NCBI RefSeq assembly: GCF_000972705.2
Contig: NZ_LATL02000332.1
Location: forward strand, 20,534 to 84,533
DNA: 64,000 bases
Source of the DNA: Limnoraphis robusta CS-951
Lineage (GTDB): Bacteria; Cyanobacteriota; Cyanobacteriia; Cyanobacteriales; Microcoleaceae
Direction: 5' to 3'
A program made the position numbers and the translations under genes. Position 1 is the first letter of the stretch. The number at the start of each line of letters is the position of its first letter. Positions 1 to 10,074 of the stretch are shown here, piece after piece. A model generated the notes under the pieces. The model was not told the origin of the DNA. It did not search any database and worked only from the letters and a program-made list of their open reading frames with translations.

Positions 1-12
1 CACCCTTAGCGG

Positions 13-1485
13 CTAAAAATCAAAGTAAATATAAGGTAATACTCCTTCAGGTGCAAGTAACCAAACAGCCAGAAAACAAAGGGGTGCAAGTAAAAGTTTT
101 AGAGGCCAATTAAGCTGTAATTTTAATCCTCGGTTCAACAAAGTAGATAATCCCATTAAAACAAAAACGGATAAGAGTAAAAAAACAACATTACTTCGTT
201 CGAGTCCTAAAGATTCTACATAAACTTTATGGGAAAATTGGATGTCAGCCGGATGATTCCATAAATTGTTAACAACAAACATAGCGTCTTTCAAATTGGG
301 AACTCTAAAAAATATCCAAGTAAAAAAGACCATAAATTGGGTTAAAAACCAAGCAAAAATCATACCCGGAAACCTTTTCCAAATCCAGGCAATATCAAAT
401 TGTTTTGACAACACATCTGTCAGGCGATGAATAATTAATGCTAAACCATGTAAAATTCCCCAAACAATAAAACCCCAAGCCGCACCATGCCAAATTCCAG
501 CGATTAACATTACAATTAATAAATTGAGACAAGTACGAATTAATCCGACTCTAGAGCCTCCCAAGGGAAAGTATAAATAATTTCGCAACCAGTCTCCTAA
601 CGTCATATGCCAACGTCGCCAAAAGTCAGCTATACTTGTGGTAAAATAAGGTGCGTCAAAATTTTCAGGCAGACTTAAACCGAGTAATAATGCACTTCCT
701 CTCGCTAAGTCAATATAACCGCTAAAATCGAGATAAAGTTGTAATCCATAGGCAAAGGTTGCTAACCATAAATCTACACTTCCAGCCCGTTGTAAATTAC
801 TAAAACTCAAGTCAACTAAAATCCCAATTCGGTCAGCAAATAAGCCTTTTTTAACCGCACCTCGGGCAATTAACCAGAGTCCATCGGCGATTTGTTCGGT
901 CAGGGGAAACTTTAGGTTTTTGAGTTGATGTTCGAGATGATGATAGCGGGTAATTGGCCCGGAAATCAGTTTGGGAAAAAAGAATTTATAAGAGGTAAAG
1001 GATAGAAAAGAAGTTGCTGCGGGTGCGCCTCGATAAACATCAATTAAATAAGCGATAATTTCAAAACAGAAAAAACTTAATCCGAGTGGTGCAATCAGAT
1101 TATTATCTAACCAACTTGCACGGTCAAGAAATAGAGGAAGTTGAAAAGTTTCTCCTACAATATTAAAAATAAACGGTAAATATTTAAAGCCCAACAGAAG
1201 AAAGACATTAACAATAATACCAATCCATAGTAAAATCAAACGCCGACTATTCCAAGCTTCATTAGCAATTCGCCAGTCAAGCGGTTCACCAATTGCTAAA
1301 GCCAAGCCAAAATTAAACAGAATAGACAGGAGTAGCAATGGAATATATTGAATCTGTAAAGTCCCATAAAAAATTAGACTAGCAGCTAACAACGTCAGGA
1401 GTCGCCAAGATTGCCAAGGGACAATCCAGTAAACTCCAAACAAAATGAGTAAAAATAGAGCGTAGGTAACTGAGATAAAGGTCAT
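13..1485 (-). CDS. MBOAT-family O-acyltransferase (AlgI-like)
   Basis: Predicted polytopic membrane O-acyltransferase that would acylate an extracellular polysaccharide or similar acceptor using a membrane-relayed acyl donor. The 490-residue protein has about ten hydrophobic segments. It carries the AlgI/MBOAT hallmarks: FFPKLISGPITRY near residue 170, then DFWRRWHMTLGDWLRNYLYFPLGG near 290, and GIWHGAAWGF near 330, which contains the conserved active-site histidine. The length is typical for the AlgI branch. No AlgJ/AlgX-like partner is visible downstream because the window ends there. The start follows from the first ATG before the hydrophobic N terminus. The substrate cannot be told from sequence. 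Confidence 0.9.
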   Translation of the reverse strand: MTFISVTYALFLLILFGVYWIVPWQSWRLLTLLAASLIFYGTLQIQYIPLLLLSILFNFGLALAIGEPLDWRIANEAWNSRRLILLWIGIIVNVFLLLGFKYLPFIFNIVGETFQLPLFLDRASWLDNNLIAPLGLSFFCFEIIAYLIDVYRGAPAATSFLSFTSYKFFFPKLISGPITRYHHLEHQLKNLKFPLTEQIADGLWLIARGAVKKGLFADRIGILVDLSFSNLQRAGSVDLWLATFAYGLQLYLDFSGYIDLARGSALLLGLSLPENFDAPYFTTSIADFWRRWHMTLGDWLRNYLYFPLGGSRVGLIRTCLNLLIVMLIAGIWHGAAWGFIVWGILHGLALIIHRLTDVLSKQFDIAWIWKRFPGMIFAWFLTQFMVFFTWIFFRVPNLKDAMFVVNNLWNHPADIQFSHKVYVESLGLERSNVVFLLLSVFVLMGLSTLLNRGLKLQLNWPLKLLLAPLCFLAVWLLAPEGVLPYIYFDF

Positions 1486-1887
1486 AGGTTGAGTCTTGGT
1501 TCACTTGATTGCTACAATAGACAAAATGTATGCAGAAAATCGAGAAATATGAGAATACAGTGTCAATTTTACCGAAAATTAATGAAAAGCAAACTTTTTT
1601 AGTCAGTTGTGATCTTTTTCTCGAACTAGAAGGCGTGAGTTTAGTCAGCATTTACTCCGAGGGCAAATTCAATAATTACCTTAATGATACTTAAACTTTC
1701 TCGGGGATAAACTGTAAACTTTTTTGAACTTGTTCTACGGTAAAATTGATTACCTGGGGTTCTAGTCAATTGTAGTAACTTTCAGTAATTTATAGCCCTA
1801 AAGTAAATTCATTATCCAAAACTTCAGTTATATCATCAGTAAAAATAATAATCCAAAAATTAACGGTTTGTCAAAAAAGACTCATAC
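1486..1887. other. AT-rich upstream spacer, no gene seen
   Basis: This is the first part of a 750-bp divergent spacer between the acyltransferase and the giant RTX gene. I see no convincing reading frame, tRNA or terminator in it. Open frames here overlap the acyltransferase start and have no family resemblance. The spacer likely holds the promoters of both divergent genes. Confidence 0.5.
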
Positions 1888-1968
1888 TCCGTAAATTTAC
1901 GGATAAACTCAAAAAGTTTAAACCCGTAAAATTCTGTAAATTTACAGAGGACGAACTTAAGTTAAAAT
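1888..1968 (+). promoter_or_regulatory. Paired palindromic operators over a putative promoter
   Basis: Two perfect 16-bp palindromes, TCCGTAAATTTACGGA (1888-1903) and TCTGTAAATTTACAGA (1933-1948), share the core TGTAAATTTACA-like pattern and lie 45 bp centre to centre. A half-site-like CCGTAAAATT lies between them. The second overlaps a TTTACA -35-like hexamer (1941-1946), followed after 16 bp by TAAAAT (1963-1968). The arrangement suggests a dimeric regulator, probably a repressor, controlling the RTX gene that starts about 270 bp downstream. The palindromes are seen directly; promoter and regulator are inferred. Confidence 0.55.
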
Positions 1969-2235
1969 GTTAGATTGAGATAGAGGGAAGTTGGTAAAGG
2001 ATAAAGTTCTCAGTTTAGATTTTTCTGTAACTTAAGGTTAACTTTAATTAGGGATTCTTTTTCAGGTGTTGATTTAAAAGGCGAGCAGCTCATTAATCCT
2101 AAAAACATCTGCATCTACAGTTATTTATGATTGTGTTTTAGCATTCAAAGAAACTCTGCAACCCACGACGGGTTAAAGCAAGAGATTTTGATTTAAAAAG
2201 AAAATAAATCAACTCAATTTCCAGGAGTATCTACC

Positions 2236-5200
2236 ATGTATCTATCAAATAAAACTGCTAATTCAGTTTCTTCTGAAGCTTCTGATCTATGTGCATCTCA
2301 AACATTTAAATCCATGAAAAGCATCATTTTTATAGACTCAAACGTTCAGGATTATCATTACTTAGTTCAAGCTGTTACTTGCAACGCTACAGTTAAAGTT
2401 CTCAATTCAGAACAGGATGGAATTCAGCAAATCACTCAATATATAGCCCAAAAAAACTATTCAGAAGTTAATATTGTTGCTCATGGTTCACCGGGTTGTT
2501 TATATCTGGGAAATCGTCAGTTAAGTCTAGATACTCTCCAATATTATACAGATCAACTTAAAATTTGGTCAGTCAAATCAATTTTTATTTATGGGTGTAA
2601 CGTTGCCGAGGGAGATGCCGGTCTAGAATTGATTGAAAAATTACACAAAATTACAGGCGCAGAAATTGCTGCATCTACTCATAAAATCGGACATTCAGCA
2701 TTAGGAGGAACTTGGGAATTAGACGTTAAAACCTCTGAATTTAACATTAATTTAGCTTTTAATTCTCAGATTAAAACGCAATGGAATCAGGTTCTTGCCC
2801 CTACACCTTTTGCGGAATATCCAGCTTTTTATCAGGTTATTTCAGGTCAACTCAAACTCTTAAACCCGTTGACAGGTCTATATGAGAATATTGGAGCAGA
2901 TCAAGAATCTTATAATGGTACGGGTTTTAATACACAAGATAACTTTATTTATGGAGTCGGTACTGAGGGAAGTATTCTCAACAAAATTATTCGGATTAAT
3001 TCTGATGGTTCTATTGAGGATCTCAATATAACAGTAACCGGGACACAAAATAATGCAGGTGAATTTCAGTATGATAGTGTTAATAATATAAGCTACTTAT
3101 GGATTCAAGATCAATCCCCAAATTTAACAAGAGTAAATCTGACAAATAACACAGCTTCAACTATCACTTTTGCAGATCCAAATAATAACGTACCAGATAA
3201 TGTCAATGTTGCCGATCTTGTTCTCATCGATAACTTTCTCTATGGAGTCAGAGATAACAATTTATATATTTGGGATATCAACACTAATACAGTTACGCAA
3301 AAAACTATATCTGGTTTAGCAAATAATTCGGGTGGTTATGGTGCTGCTTGGACAGCTTCTGGTGGAGAGCTATATGTTAGTAGCAATGCTCAAGCGAAAC
3401 TGTATAAAATAAATAACTATAATCAAAATAATCCAGTTGCTACAGAAATCACAAATACCAATAATAACCAACCAACATTTAATAATGATGGTGTGAGTGA
3501 TCCCACTCAATTATCGCCTTTTGTTATTCCATTAATTGATTTAGATGGTGATAATAATTCTGGTGCAGGTAGTCCTAACTACGAAACAGAATTCACCGAA
3601 GATAACGGTGGTATTGGTATTGTAGAAGCGAATAATTCAACAGATGAAACCGCAGATATTCTGATTAAAGATTTTGATACACCAAATCAGATTAGAAGCG
3701 CAACAATTACCATTACAAATACACAAGATGGCGATGAGTTTGTCATCGGGACTTTACCAACCGGAATAACCTCAACTCAAACTACAGATGCTGCGGGTAA
3801 TATTGTCCTAACGTTAAGTGCAACTGCTGACATTACCCCAGAAAATTGGGAGTTAGCATTAGAAGCAATTCAGTTTAATAATACCAGCAATGCACCCGAT
3901 ACAGGATCTAAAAAAATAGAGATATTTCTGACTGATGTTGATGGTAATCAGGGAAATACTGCAACAACAACGATTAATATTGTTACGATTAATGATGAAC
4001 CCAGTTTCGACGGACTTGATGCTACTCCTACTTTTAGCACAGGTGGAGATGCTGTAGTTCTTGATAGCGATGCAACCATTACTGACCCTGAACTTGATAA
4101 TACTAACTATAATGAAGCTACTCTTACTTTAGAACGAAATGGCGGAGCAAATAGTGAGGATGTTTTTGGTAATAGTGGAACATTAAATGCTTTAACAGAA
4201 GGAGGAAATCTTGTTGTTGATGGTGTTACAGTTGGAACGGTTACAACGAATAGTGGCGGAACTTTAACGCTAACTTTTAATGATAGTGCAACAGGTGACT
4301 TAGTTGATCAAGTTCTCCAACAAATCACCTATTCAAATAACAGTGCAACTTCACAAACTACTGTTCAGATTGATTATACAATTAATGATGGGAATACAGG
4401 TGATCAAGGTACGGGTAATCTTTTAATAGGAAATGGTTTTATTAGGGTTAATATTAACAATACTCCGACGGTTAGCAACATTGCTAAAACGGGGACAGAA
4501 GACAATACAATTCCCTTTACGGCGACGGACTTTACCAGTCAATTTACTGACGATGATGGTGATAGTCTAACGAAAATTCAAATCACCTCATTACCAAATA
4601 ATGGAACTCTAACTCTGAATGGAAATCCAGTAAATGCTGAGGATGAAATAGAGGTTACACAGTTAGGAAATCTGGTATTTACACCCAACGCTAACTTTAA
4701 CGGAGATACCAGTTTTGGTTGGAATGGGTTTGATGGAACTAGCTATGCTGATACTCCCGGAACCGTTAATATAAATGTCAGTAGTGTTAATGATGTTCCC
4801 ACAGTTAACAACATTGCTAAAACGGGAACAGAAGACAACATAATTCCTTTTACTGCGGATGACTTTACCAGTCAATTTTCTGATATAGATGGCGAGAGTC
4901 TAACGAAAATTCAAATCACTTCACGCCCAGAAAATGGAACCCTAACTCTGAATGGAACTGCCGTTAATATCGATGATGAAATCAATGTTAACGACTTAGG
5001 AAATCTCGTCTTTACACCCAACGCCAACTTTAACGGAAATACCAGTTTTGGCTGGAATGGGTTTGATGGAAATAGCTATGCTGATACACCCGGAACTGTT
5101 AATATAAATGTCAGTAGTGTCAATGATATTCCCACAGTTAACAACATTCCTAAAACGGGGACAGAAGACAATACAATTCCCTTTACTGCGGATGACTTTA

Positions 5201-5628
5201 CCAATCAATTTACTGACGATGATGGTGATAGTCTAACGAAAATTAAAATCACTTCACGCCCAGAAAATGGAAGCCTAACTCTGAATGGAAATTCGGTTAG
5301 TATTAATGATGAAATAGATGTCAGCCAGTTAGGAAATATCGTCTTTACACCCGACGCAAACTTTAACGGAGATACCAGTTTTGGCTGGAATGGGTTTGAT
5401 GGAACCAGCTACGCCGATACACCCGCAACTGTTAATATAAATGTTAGCAGTGTTAATGATGTTCCGATAGTTAACAACATTGCTAAAACGGGAACAGAAG
5501 ACAATACAATTCCCTTTACTGCGGATGACTTTACCAATCAATTTACTGACGATGATGGTGATAGTCTAACGAAAATTAAAATCACTTCACGCCCAGAAAA
5601 TGGAAGCCTAACTCTGAATGGAAATTAG
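2236..5628 (+). CDS. DUF4347/cadherin-repeat surface protein, N-terminal part (ends at internal amber)
   Basis: First 1130 codons of a giant extracellular protein gene. A DUF4347 domain (about residues 29-185, with VAHGSPG, YGCNVAEGD and GGTWELD motifs) is followed by a propeller-like region (about 195-430) and cadherin/VCBS-like modules. Four nearly identical 111-residue Ig-like units then begin near residue 743. The ATG follows a good AGGAG ribosome site. Codon 1131 (5626-5628) is TAG, where sister repeats read TCG. The same frame then stays open without another stop to 9972, so this is one gene broken by a nonsense codon, a sequencing error, or a readthrough site. The truncated product would lack the C-terminal type I secretion region. 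Confidence 0.85.
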   Translation: MYLSNKTANSVSSEASDLCASQTFKSMKSIIFIDSNVQDYHYLVQAVTCNATVKVLNSEQDGIQQITQYIAQKNYSEVNIVAHGSPGCLYLGNRQLSLDTLQYYTDQLKIWSVKSIFIYGCNVAEGDAGLELIEKLHKITGAEIAASTHKIGHSALGGTWELDVKTSEFNINLAFNSQIKTQWNQVLAPTPFAEYPAFYQVISGQLKLLNPLTGLYENIGADQESYNGTGFNTQDNFIYGVGTEGSILNKIIRINSDGSIEDLNITVTGTQNNAGEFQYDSVNNISYLWIQDQSPNLTRVNLTNNTASTITFADPNNNVPDNVNVADLVLIDNFLYGVRDNNLYIWDINTNTVTQKTISGLANNSGGYGAAWTASGGELYVSSNAQAKLYKINNYNQNNPVATEITNTNNNQPTFNNDGVSDPTQLSPFVIPLIDLDGDNNSGAGSPNYETEFTEDNGGIGIVEANNSTDETADILIKDFDTPNQIRSATITITNTQDGDEFVIGTLPTGITSTQTTDAAGNIVLTLSATADITPENWELALEAIQFNNTSNAPDTGSKKIEIFLTDVDGNQGNTATTTINIVTINDEPSFDGLDATPTFSTGGDAVVLDSDATITDPELDNTNYNEATLTLERNGGANSEDVFGNSGTLNALTEGGNLVVDGVTVGTVTTNSGGTLTLTFNDSATGDLVDQVLQQITYSNNSATSQTTVQIDYTINDGNTGDQGTGNLLIGNGFIRVNINNTPTVSNIAKTGTEDNTIPFTATDFTSQFTDDDGDSLTKIQITSLPNNGTLTLNGNPVNAEDEIEVTQLGNLVFTPNANFNGDTSFGWNGFDGTSYADTPGTVNINVSSVNDVPTVNNIAKTGTEDNIIPFTADDFTSQFSDIDGESLTKIQITSRPENGTLTLNGTAVNIDDEINVNDLGNLVFTPNANFNGNTSFGWNGFDGNSYADTPGTVNINVSSVNDIPTVNNIPKTGTEDNTIPFTADDFTNQFTDDDGDSLTKIKITSRPENGSLTLNGNSVSINDEIDVSQLGNIVFTPDANFNGDTSFGWNGFDGTSYADTPATVNINVSSVNDVPIVNNIAKTGTEDNTIPFTADDFTNQFTDDDGDSLTKIKITSRPENGSLTLNGN

Positions 5629-5790
5629 GTTAATCTTAACGATGAAATAGATGTCAGCCAGTTAGGAAATATCGTCTTTACACCCGACGCAAACTTTAAC
5701 GGAGATACCAGTTTTAGTTGGAATGGGTTTGATGGAACCAACTATGCAGATACACCCGCAACTGTTAATATTAGTATTGGTACAACGACC
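4460..5790 (+). repeat. Four tandem 333-bp coding repeats
   Basis: Four units with a strict 333-bp period, each encoding a 111-residue cadherin-like module with KTGTEDNTIPF, NGTLTLNG and FNGDTSFGWNGFDG signatures. Units 3 and 4 are almost identical at the DNA level over their first half, suggesting recent duplication or gene conversion. The amber codon lies in unit 4, in a short variable patch (about 5626-5640). Confidence 0.9.
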
Positions 5791-8700
5791 AACAATCCCC
5801 CTGAAGTTTATGATAACGGTATTCGGGTTAATAATAATAGCCAAGATAACGAATTAGGAATAACCGCCCCAACTGATGAGGATGGCGATATTTTCACCAT
5901 CACCGTTCAAACCTTACCGAAAGGAACCATTACAAAAGCAGACGGTACTGTTATTAAAGTTGGTGATACTCTCACTTCCGAAGAACTCGCCGGACTGCTT
6001 TATAACACGCCTGAAAACTACAACGGGAGCGATGAATTAGGAAGCTTTACTTATAATGTCAGCGATGGGGTTAATACCGTTCCCGGTAGTGTAAATATTG
6101 ACATTATTAGCCCCGATACGGATACCGATGGGGATGGAATTCCTGATATTAATGACCTCGATGATGATAACGACGGAATTTTCGATAGCAACGAAGGCGA
6201 CGGAGACACAGACGGAGACGGTATCCCAGACAGTCTAGACCTCGATAGCGATAACGATGGTATTCCTGACCTCAACGAAAGCGGACTCACCCCCGACCAA
6301 ATTAACCAAGTCGATACCGATGGCGACGGCGTTATCGACCCGACTAACACTTTTGGGGACAATGGCGTTATTGACAGTTTGGAAACGACCCCAGACTCCG
6401 GTGAACTTGACCTCAACGGCGACGGTCAACCCGATGACCCCCTTGATACCGACAAAGATGGGGTTCCCGACTTCCAAGACCTCGATAGCGATAACGATGG
6501 TATTCCCGATGTGTTAGAAGCGGGAGGAACAGACAACGATGGTGATGGGTTAATAGATGGGGCGAATATTGATACAGACGGGGATGGGTTAGCAGATGCG
6601 GTTGACCCCGATAACGGTGGGACTGCGGTTACTATTCCCGATATTGATAACGATGGCGTCGCGGACTTCCGTGACCTCGATAGCGATAACGACGGTATTT
6701 CCGACCTCATCGAAGGCGGACAAAACCCCGCAGTTGTAGATACAGATGGAAACGGTATTGTTGACGGTTCCGATAGTGATGGGGATGGTATTCTTGATGT
6801 CATTGATGATAACAACGGCTTCAGCGACGCCAACAACGACCCCTTACCCGATGCTGACCAAGACGGAACTCCCGACTATCAAGAAATTGACAGCAATAAC
6901 GATGGAACTCCTGACCGAGTAGAAGCGGGACTCCCCACCGGAGAAGGAACCCCCGATGTTAACGGAGATGGTCAAATTGATGACCCGACAGATACCGATG
7001 GGGATGGTGTTCCCGATAGTATTGATACCCTTCCTGATGGCGACGGTGGTTTTGAAACGCCAACTCAACCGACTAACCAACCCCCAACCGTTTCAAGTAA
7101 CAGTATTCGAGTTGATGTCACCAGCGATAATAACAACCTCGGACTCAGCGCCCCAACGGACGATGAAAACGACAATTTAACCATTACCATTTCTTCAATA
7201 CCGACACTGGGAACCATCTCCAAAACAGACGGAACAGTTGTTAATATTGGGGATAGCCTAACTCCCGAAGAACTGCAAGGACTGGTTTATAGCGCCCCCG
7301 ACAACTACAACGGTAGCGATGACTTAGGAAACTTTAGTTACGATGTCAGTGATGGCGTGAATACAGTTTCGGGTACAGTTGAAATTACCGTTGTTACGCC
7401 AGATATTGATAGTGATGGGGATGGTATTCCCGATATTAACGACTTAGACGATGATAACGATGGTGTTCTCGATGTTGATGAAGGCGAGGGAGACAAAGAC
7501 GGCGATAATATTCCCAATGTTCTCGACCTCGACAGCGATAACGATAGTATTCCCGACCTCTACGAAAGCGGACTTCCTCTCGACCAAATTAACCAACTGG
7601 ATACCGATGGCGATGGCGTTATTGACCCTACAAACGATTTTGGCAATAATGGTTTTGCTGATAGCTTAGAAAACCCTCCCGAGTCCGGTCAAGTAGACTA
7701 TGATGGCGACGGTGAAACCGATACTCCGGTTGATACCGATAGCGATAATACCTCCGACTTTGAAGACCTCGACAGCGACAACGACGGAATAAACGATGTC
7801 ATTGAAGCGGGAGGAACAGACACCGATAACGATGGCTTAGTAGATGGGGCGAATACCGATACAGACGGCGATGGGTTAGCTGATAGCGTTGACCCAGACA
7901 ACGGAGGAACAGCCAATATTCCACCGGATACCGATAGTGATAACGTTCCCGACTTCCGTGACCTCGATAGCGATAACGACGGAATAAACGATGTCATTGA
8001 AGGCGGTTCACCCGACCCCGATGGCGATGGCGTTATAGGGGGGGATGATACTGATAGTGATGGTATTCCCGATATTGTTGATAATAATGATGGCGGTTTT
8101 GGTAATACTGGCGGAACTCCGACTCCTGATACTGACAACGACGGAACTCCCGACTATCAAGACCTCGATAGCGATAACGACGGGTTAAACGATATCGAAG
8201 AAGTCGGTTTAGAAGACCCCGACGGCGATGGGGTTATCAATGGAGATGATACGGATAATGACGGAATTCCCGATACCGTTGATAATAATAATGGCGGTTT
8301 TGGTAATAGTGGCGGAACTCCAACTCCCGATACCGATAACGATGGTATCCCAGACTTCCGAGATACGGATACACCCCAAATTCCACCTGTTCCTCAAGAT
8401 AATCCTACAGTTCCTACCCCAACTGAACCTCCCACTCCGGGTAACGCCCCCGTTGCAGTCGATGATACCCCCAACACACCCCAAGATACGACCGTTGTTA
8501 TTGATGTTATCGAAAACGACCAAGATCCTGATAGCCCTTTAAACCCCGGTAGTGTTGTTGTTGTCACTGAACCCAACCAAGGTAATGTCGTTAACAACCA
8601 AGACGGTACACTCACCTATACTCCCAATTCTGAATACATTGGTTCAGATACTATTTCTTACACCGTTGAAGACCAAGACGGCAACTTATCCAATATTGCC

Positions 8701-9972
8701 ACCGTTACCATTACTGTTAACCCACGAGGTACTATCAACACCGAATGTTGTCACTGTCCCGAACCGCCCCAACTGGGTGAAAAAATTCTCCCGACTCCTC
8801 CAGAAGTCACAGCTAGCAATTTAAACAGTACCGATAATGCTGACCTGTTAGTGGGGACTCTTAGCGATGATATCATTACCGCTTCTGCGGGGAACGATAC
8901 CCTCGTTTCTGGAGAAGGAAATAATCTAATTTACACTGGCTTGGGAGATGATTTAGCCTTCACTTCCACAGGAAATGATACCCTAAAGGGTGAACTCGGT
9001 AAAGATACCCTGATTGCTGGGCCTAGCGGTTTAGAACCTATTGGTGATAGCGGCGACCAAGATGTTCTGTATGGAAATGAAAATAATGATTGGTTAGTCG
9101 GAAGTTTTGGTCAAGATACCCTTTACACGGGTGAAAACGATGACGAAGCCTTCGGGGGTAAAGATGATGACTGGGTGATGGGTGAACAGGGTAATGATAC
9201 TGTTGTGGGGGATATGGGAAATGATACCATTCTCGGTGGAACCAACAACCTCCCCGATCACCTCACCCGCGATATCTTCGGCGAAGACTGGTTATTTGGC
9301 GGCGAGGGAAATGACTTCATGGACGGTAACGAAGCCAACGATACCCTCGTTGCAGGGGAAGGAGACGATACCGTTCACGGCGGTAAAGAACATGATTGGC
9401 TGTGGGGTGAAGCCGGAAATGATCTGATGTTCGGCGATCTGGGTAATGATAGCCTCTGTGGCGGTGAAGGTAATGATACCATGCGGGGTGATCAAATCGA
9501 TGATGGCGATTCTCCCTCTGTCGGGGCGAATGGTCAACAGGATAAACTCTCTGGCGGGGCGGGAAATGACCTGCTATTCGGAGATGAAGGTCAAGATACC
9601 CTCTGTGGTGGGGAGGATAATGATATCTTACATGGCGGTAAAGATGACGACCTGTTAAAAGGATGTAGTGGGGATGATTTGCTGTTGGGAGAAATGGGCA
9701 ATGACAGCTTAGTTGGAGGTAACGGTAATGATACCCTCACAGGCGGCGAAGGAAATAACTATTTTGTCCTAGAATTAAATGCAGGTTCAGACCTGATTAC
9801 TGATTTTCAAGTGGGACAGGATCGCTTAGTCTTAGCAGAAGGTTTAACCCTTTCCCAATTGCAAATTAACCCAGATGCTAATAATACCATAATTACTGTT
9901 AATAATCAACTGATTGCCACTTTACTTGAAGTTGATGCAACAGCAATTATTCGTTCTGACGGTTTTTTGTAA
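5629..9972 (+). CDS. Calcium-binding RTX protein, C-terminal part of the same gene
   Basis: Continuation, in the same frame, of the gene that starts at 2236. It has no credible ATG of its own; the first usable near-start is a TTG near 6379 without a ribosome site. Order of modules: end of the fourth 111-residue unit; a VCBS-like module; long thrombospondin-type-3-like acidic repeats (DTDGDGIPD, DLDSDNDGI); a second VCBS-like module; more acidic repeats; an Ig-like domain (8440-8735); a Cys-rich TECCHCPEP linker; then RTX nonapeptides of GGxGxDxLxG type (8820-9760). The C terminus (GSDLITDFQVGQDRLVL) is typical of type I secretion substrates. It would bind calcium outside the cell as an adhesin or surface-layer component; the function beyond that is unknown. 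Confidence 0.85.
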   Translation, partial: VNLNDEIDVSQLGNIVFTPDANFNGDTSFSWNGFDGTNYADTPATVNISIGTTTNNPPEVYDNGIRVNNNSQDNELGITAPTDEDGDIFTITVQTLPKGTITKADGTVIKVGDTLTSEELAGLLYNTPENYNGSDELGSFTYNVSDGVNTVPGSVNIDIISPDTDTDGDGIPDINDLDDDNDGIFDSNEGDGDTDGDGIPDSLDLDSDNDGIPDLNESGLTPDQINQVDTDGDGVIDPTNTFGDNGVIDSLETTPDSGELDLNGDGQPDDPLDTDKDGVPDFQDLDSDNDGIPDVLEAGGTDNDGDGLIDGANIDTDGDGLADAVDPDNGGTAVTIPDIDNDGVADFRDLDSDNDGISDLIEGGQNPAVVDTDGNGIVDGSDSDGDGILDVIDDNNGFSDANNDPLPDADQDGTPDYQEIDSNNDGTPDRVEAGLPTGEGTPDVNGDGQIDDPTDTDGDGVPDSIDTLPDGDGGFETPTQPTNQPPTVSSNSIRVDVTSDNNNLGLSAPTDDENDNLTITISSIPTLGTISKTDGTVVNIGDSLTPEELQGLVYSAPDNYNGSDDLGNFSYDVSDGVNTVSGTVEITVVTPDIDSDGDGIPDINDLDDDNDGVLDVDEGEGDKDGDNIPNVLDLDSDNDSIPDLYESGLPLDQINQLDTDGDGVIDPTNDFGNNGFADSLENPPESGQVDYDGDGETDTPVDTDSDNTSDFEDLDSDNDGINDVIEAGGTDTDNDGLVDGANTDTDGDGLADSVDPDNGGTANIPPDTDSDNVPDFRDLDSDNDGINDVIEGGSPDPDGDGVIGGDDTDSDGIPDIVDNNDGGFGNTGGTPTPDTDNDGTPDYQDLDSDNDGLNDIEEVGLEDPDGDGVINGDDTDNDGIPDTVDNNNGGFGNSGGTPTPDTDNDGIPDFRDTDTPQIPPVPQDNPTVPTPTEPPTPGNAPVAVDDTPNTPQDTTVVIDVIENDQDPDSPLNPGSVVVVTEPNQGNVVNNQDGTLTYTPNSEYIGSDTISYTVEDQDGNLSNIATVTITVNPRGTINTECCHCPEPPQLGEKILPTPPEVTASNLNSTDNADLLVGTLSDDIITASAGNDTLVSGEGNNLIYTGLGDDLAFTSTGNDTLKGELGKDTLIAGPSGLEPIGDSGDQDVLYGNENNDWLVGSFGQDTLYTGENDDEAFGGKDDDWVMGEQGNDTVVGDMGNDTILGGTNNLPDHLTRDIFGEDWLFGGEGNDFMDGNEANDTLVAGEGDDTVHGGKEHDWLWGEAGNDLMFGDLGNDSLCGGEGNDTMRGDQIDDGDSPSVGANGQQDKLSGGAGNDLLFGDEGQDTLCGGEDNDILHGGKDDDLLKGCSGDDLLLGEMGNDSLVGGNGNDTLTGGEGNNYFVLELNAGSDLITDFQVGQDRLVLAEGLTLSQLQINPDANNTIITVNNQLIATLLEVDATAIIRSDGFL

Positions 9973-10003
9973 CTGTAAGGACATTTAGGTGATGGGGAAA
10001 CTC

Positions 10004-10067
10004 ACCAGGCTCGACACGCTCGTCACAAAGATTTATTCTTAGTGTCTTCGTGTCGAGCGTGGTTTTT
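10004..10067 (+). terminator. Rho-independent terminator of the RTX gene
   Basis: ACCAGGCTCGACACG (10004-10018) pairs with CGTGTCGAGCGTGGT (10049-10063) with one mismatch, followed by TTTTCTT. It lies between the RTX stop and the convergent coiled-coil gene. Confidence 0.8.
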
Positions 10068-10074
10068 CTTCTTT

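Noticed and set aside
6051..8138. Long minus-strand open frames opposite the calcium-repeat part of the RTX gene
   Set aside because: They are antisense shadows of GAT/GAC-rich repeats and translate to Ser/Pro-rich low-complexity text.
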